Source: Actinoplanes sichuanensis
GTDB taxonomy: Bacteria > Actinomycetota > Actinomycetes > Mycobacteriales > Micromonosporaceae
Assembly: GCF_033097365.1 (NCBI RefSeq)
Contig: NZ_AP028461.1
Span: 10,505,501-10,569,500, forward strand
Direction: 5' to 3'
DNA length: 64,000 bases
Within the stretch, counting starts at the first letter, position 1. Every line of letters begins with the position of its first letter. The translations under genes and the position numbers were made by a program. This document shows positions 63,605 through 64,000 of the stretch, in pieces. The notes under the pieces are model-generated. The model searched no databases. It was not told the DNA's origin and saw nothing but the letters and a program-made list of their open reading frames with translations.

Positions 63605-64000
63605 CGGTTCCGTCTTCGCCGCCGGTCGGTGCCGCGTCCGGCGGCACCGGCGGCGGCCGGCGGTCGCGTGACGTGCCGACCCTGGTCGCCCGGGCCCGGG
63701 AGGGCGACGCCCGGTCGGTGGCCCGCCTGATCAGCCTGGTCGAGAACGACGATCCGGCCCTGCCTGAGGTGGCCGCCGCGATGGCGTCGCACGCCGGGCG
63801 GGCCCAGGTCGTGGGGCTCACCGGCGCACCCGGCGTGGGCAAGTCGACCACCACGAACGAGCTGGTCCGCGCCCTGCGTGCGGCCGGACACCGGGTCGGT
63901 GTGCTGGCGGTCGACCCGTCCAGCCCGTTCACCGGCGGGGCGATCCTCGGCGACCGGATCCGGATGCAGGACCACACCGCCGACTCCGGGGTCTACATCC
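63601..64000 (+). CDS. meaB: Methylmalonyl-CoA mutase-associated GTPase MeaB (3' truncated)
   Basis: MeaB (ArgK family) is a GTPase chaperone that loads and protects the adenosylcobalamin of methylmalonyl-CoA mutase. The visible 133 codons have a Gly-rich start and a helical arm ([21 protein letters not shown]). The P-loop is [13 protein letters not shown] (about 74-86), and [22 protein letters not shown] is the ArgK/MeaB signature. The GTG overlaps the thiolase stop (GTGA). The gene continues past the window end. With mce and the adenosyltransferase at 43.1 kb it completes a B12-dependent propionate theme. Confidence 0.93.
   Translation, partial: MTVPSSPPVGAASGGTGGGRRSRDVPTLVARAREGDARSVARLISLVENDDPALPEVAAAMASHAGRAQVVGLTGAPGVGKSTTTNELVRALRAAGHRVGVLAVDPSSPFTGGAILGDRIRMQDHTADSGVYI

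Overview
The window is about 64 kb of very GC-rich DNA. Nearly every base is coding, GTG starts are frequent, many stop/start codons overlap, and gene order is typical of Actinobacteria: hom-thrC-thrB-rho-rpmE-prfA-prmC-sua5-glyA-atp operon, then a DUF2550 gene, a cobalamin adenosyltransferase and murA, nucS, and finally two polar coiled-coil genes followed by mce, thiolase and meaB. The family content (DUF305/DUF3105 pair before argS, NucS instead of MutS/MutL, a Rho with a long Arg/Asp/Gln insert, Scy/FilP-like coiled coils) suggests a filamentous member of the Micromonosporaceae, perhaps Actinoplanes. That placement is inference from gene content and order, not a database result.

Layout. 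1-1407: 3' part of a glycosyltransferase. 1428-1844: a nine-unit tandem repeat of about 46 bp. 1926-1997: tRNA-Arg(CCG) on the minus strand. 2103-3542: DUF3105-DUF305 membrane-anchored pair. 3629-15608: argS, lysA, hom, a VOC gene, thrC and thrB, with a MarR/RND/MFS transport block set between thrC and thrB. 15904-17889: rho with a very strong intrinsic terminator. 18025-21737: an accessory block between rho and rpmE, made of a bacterial nitric oxide synthase and, convergent to it, a three-gene operon of two RNA ligases and a T4-type polynucleotide kinase-phosphatase. 21934-29363: rpmE, prfA, prmC, two Sua5-family genes and a tyrosine phosphatase, with a PQQ-propeller/GGDEF pair between prfA and prmC. 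29383-32235: an SDR-DUF2867 protein and glyA. 32376-41396: the ATP synthase operon, in which a terminator and an LCP gene separate atpC from atpD. 41405-46362: DUF2550, PhzF, VOC, cobalamin adenosyltransferase, murA (Cys to Asp), a small membrane protein and 3-hydroxybutyryl-CoA dehydrogenase. 46476-51726: a minus-strand four-gene group with an FtsK/SpoIIIE-like ATPase, a coiled-coil membrane protein and two multi-spanning proteins. 51798-58525: nucS, an ABC exporter pair, aldehyde dehydrogenase, a zinc-ribbon protein, an alpha/beta hydrolase and an AI-2E transporter. 58606-61590: two related coiled-coil proteins. 61870-64000: mce, thiolase and the 5' part of meaB.

Functional themes. Aspartate-family amino-acid synthesis (lysA, hom, thrC, thrB), translation (argS, rpmE, prfA, prmC, sua5), energy (atp) and cell wall/polar growth (murA, LCP, coiled coils) form the conserved backbone. 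The B12-linked propionate pathway is represented at two places: cobalamin adenosyltransferase at 43.1 kb and mce/meaB at 62-64 kb. The 3-hydroxybutyryl-CoA dehydrogenase and thiolase genes, 17 kb apart, share an upstream motif. The most distinctive parts are the RNA-repair operon at 19.2-21.7 kb and the FtsK-like operon at 46.5-51.7 kb. A recurrent regulatory pattern is a TANNNT hexamer 6-8 bases before a start codon, suggesting that many transcripts here are leaderless.
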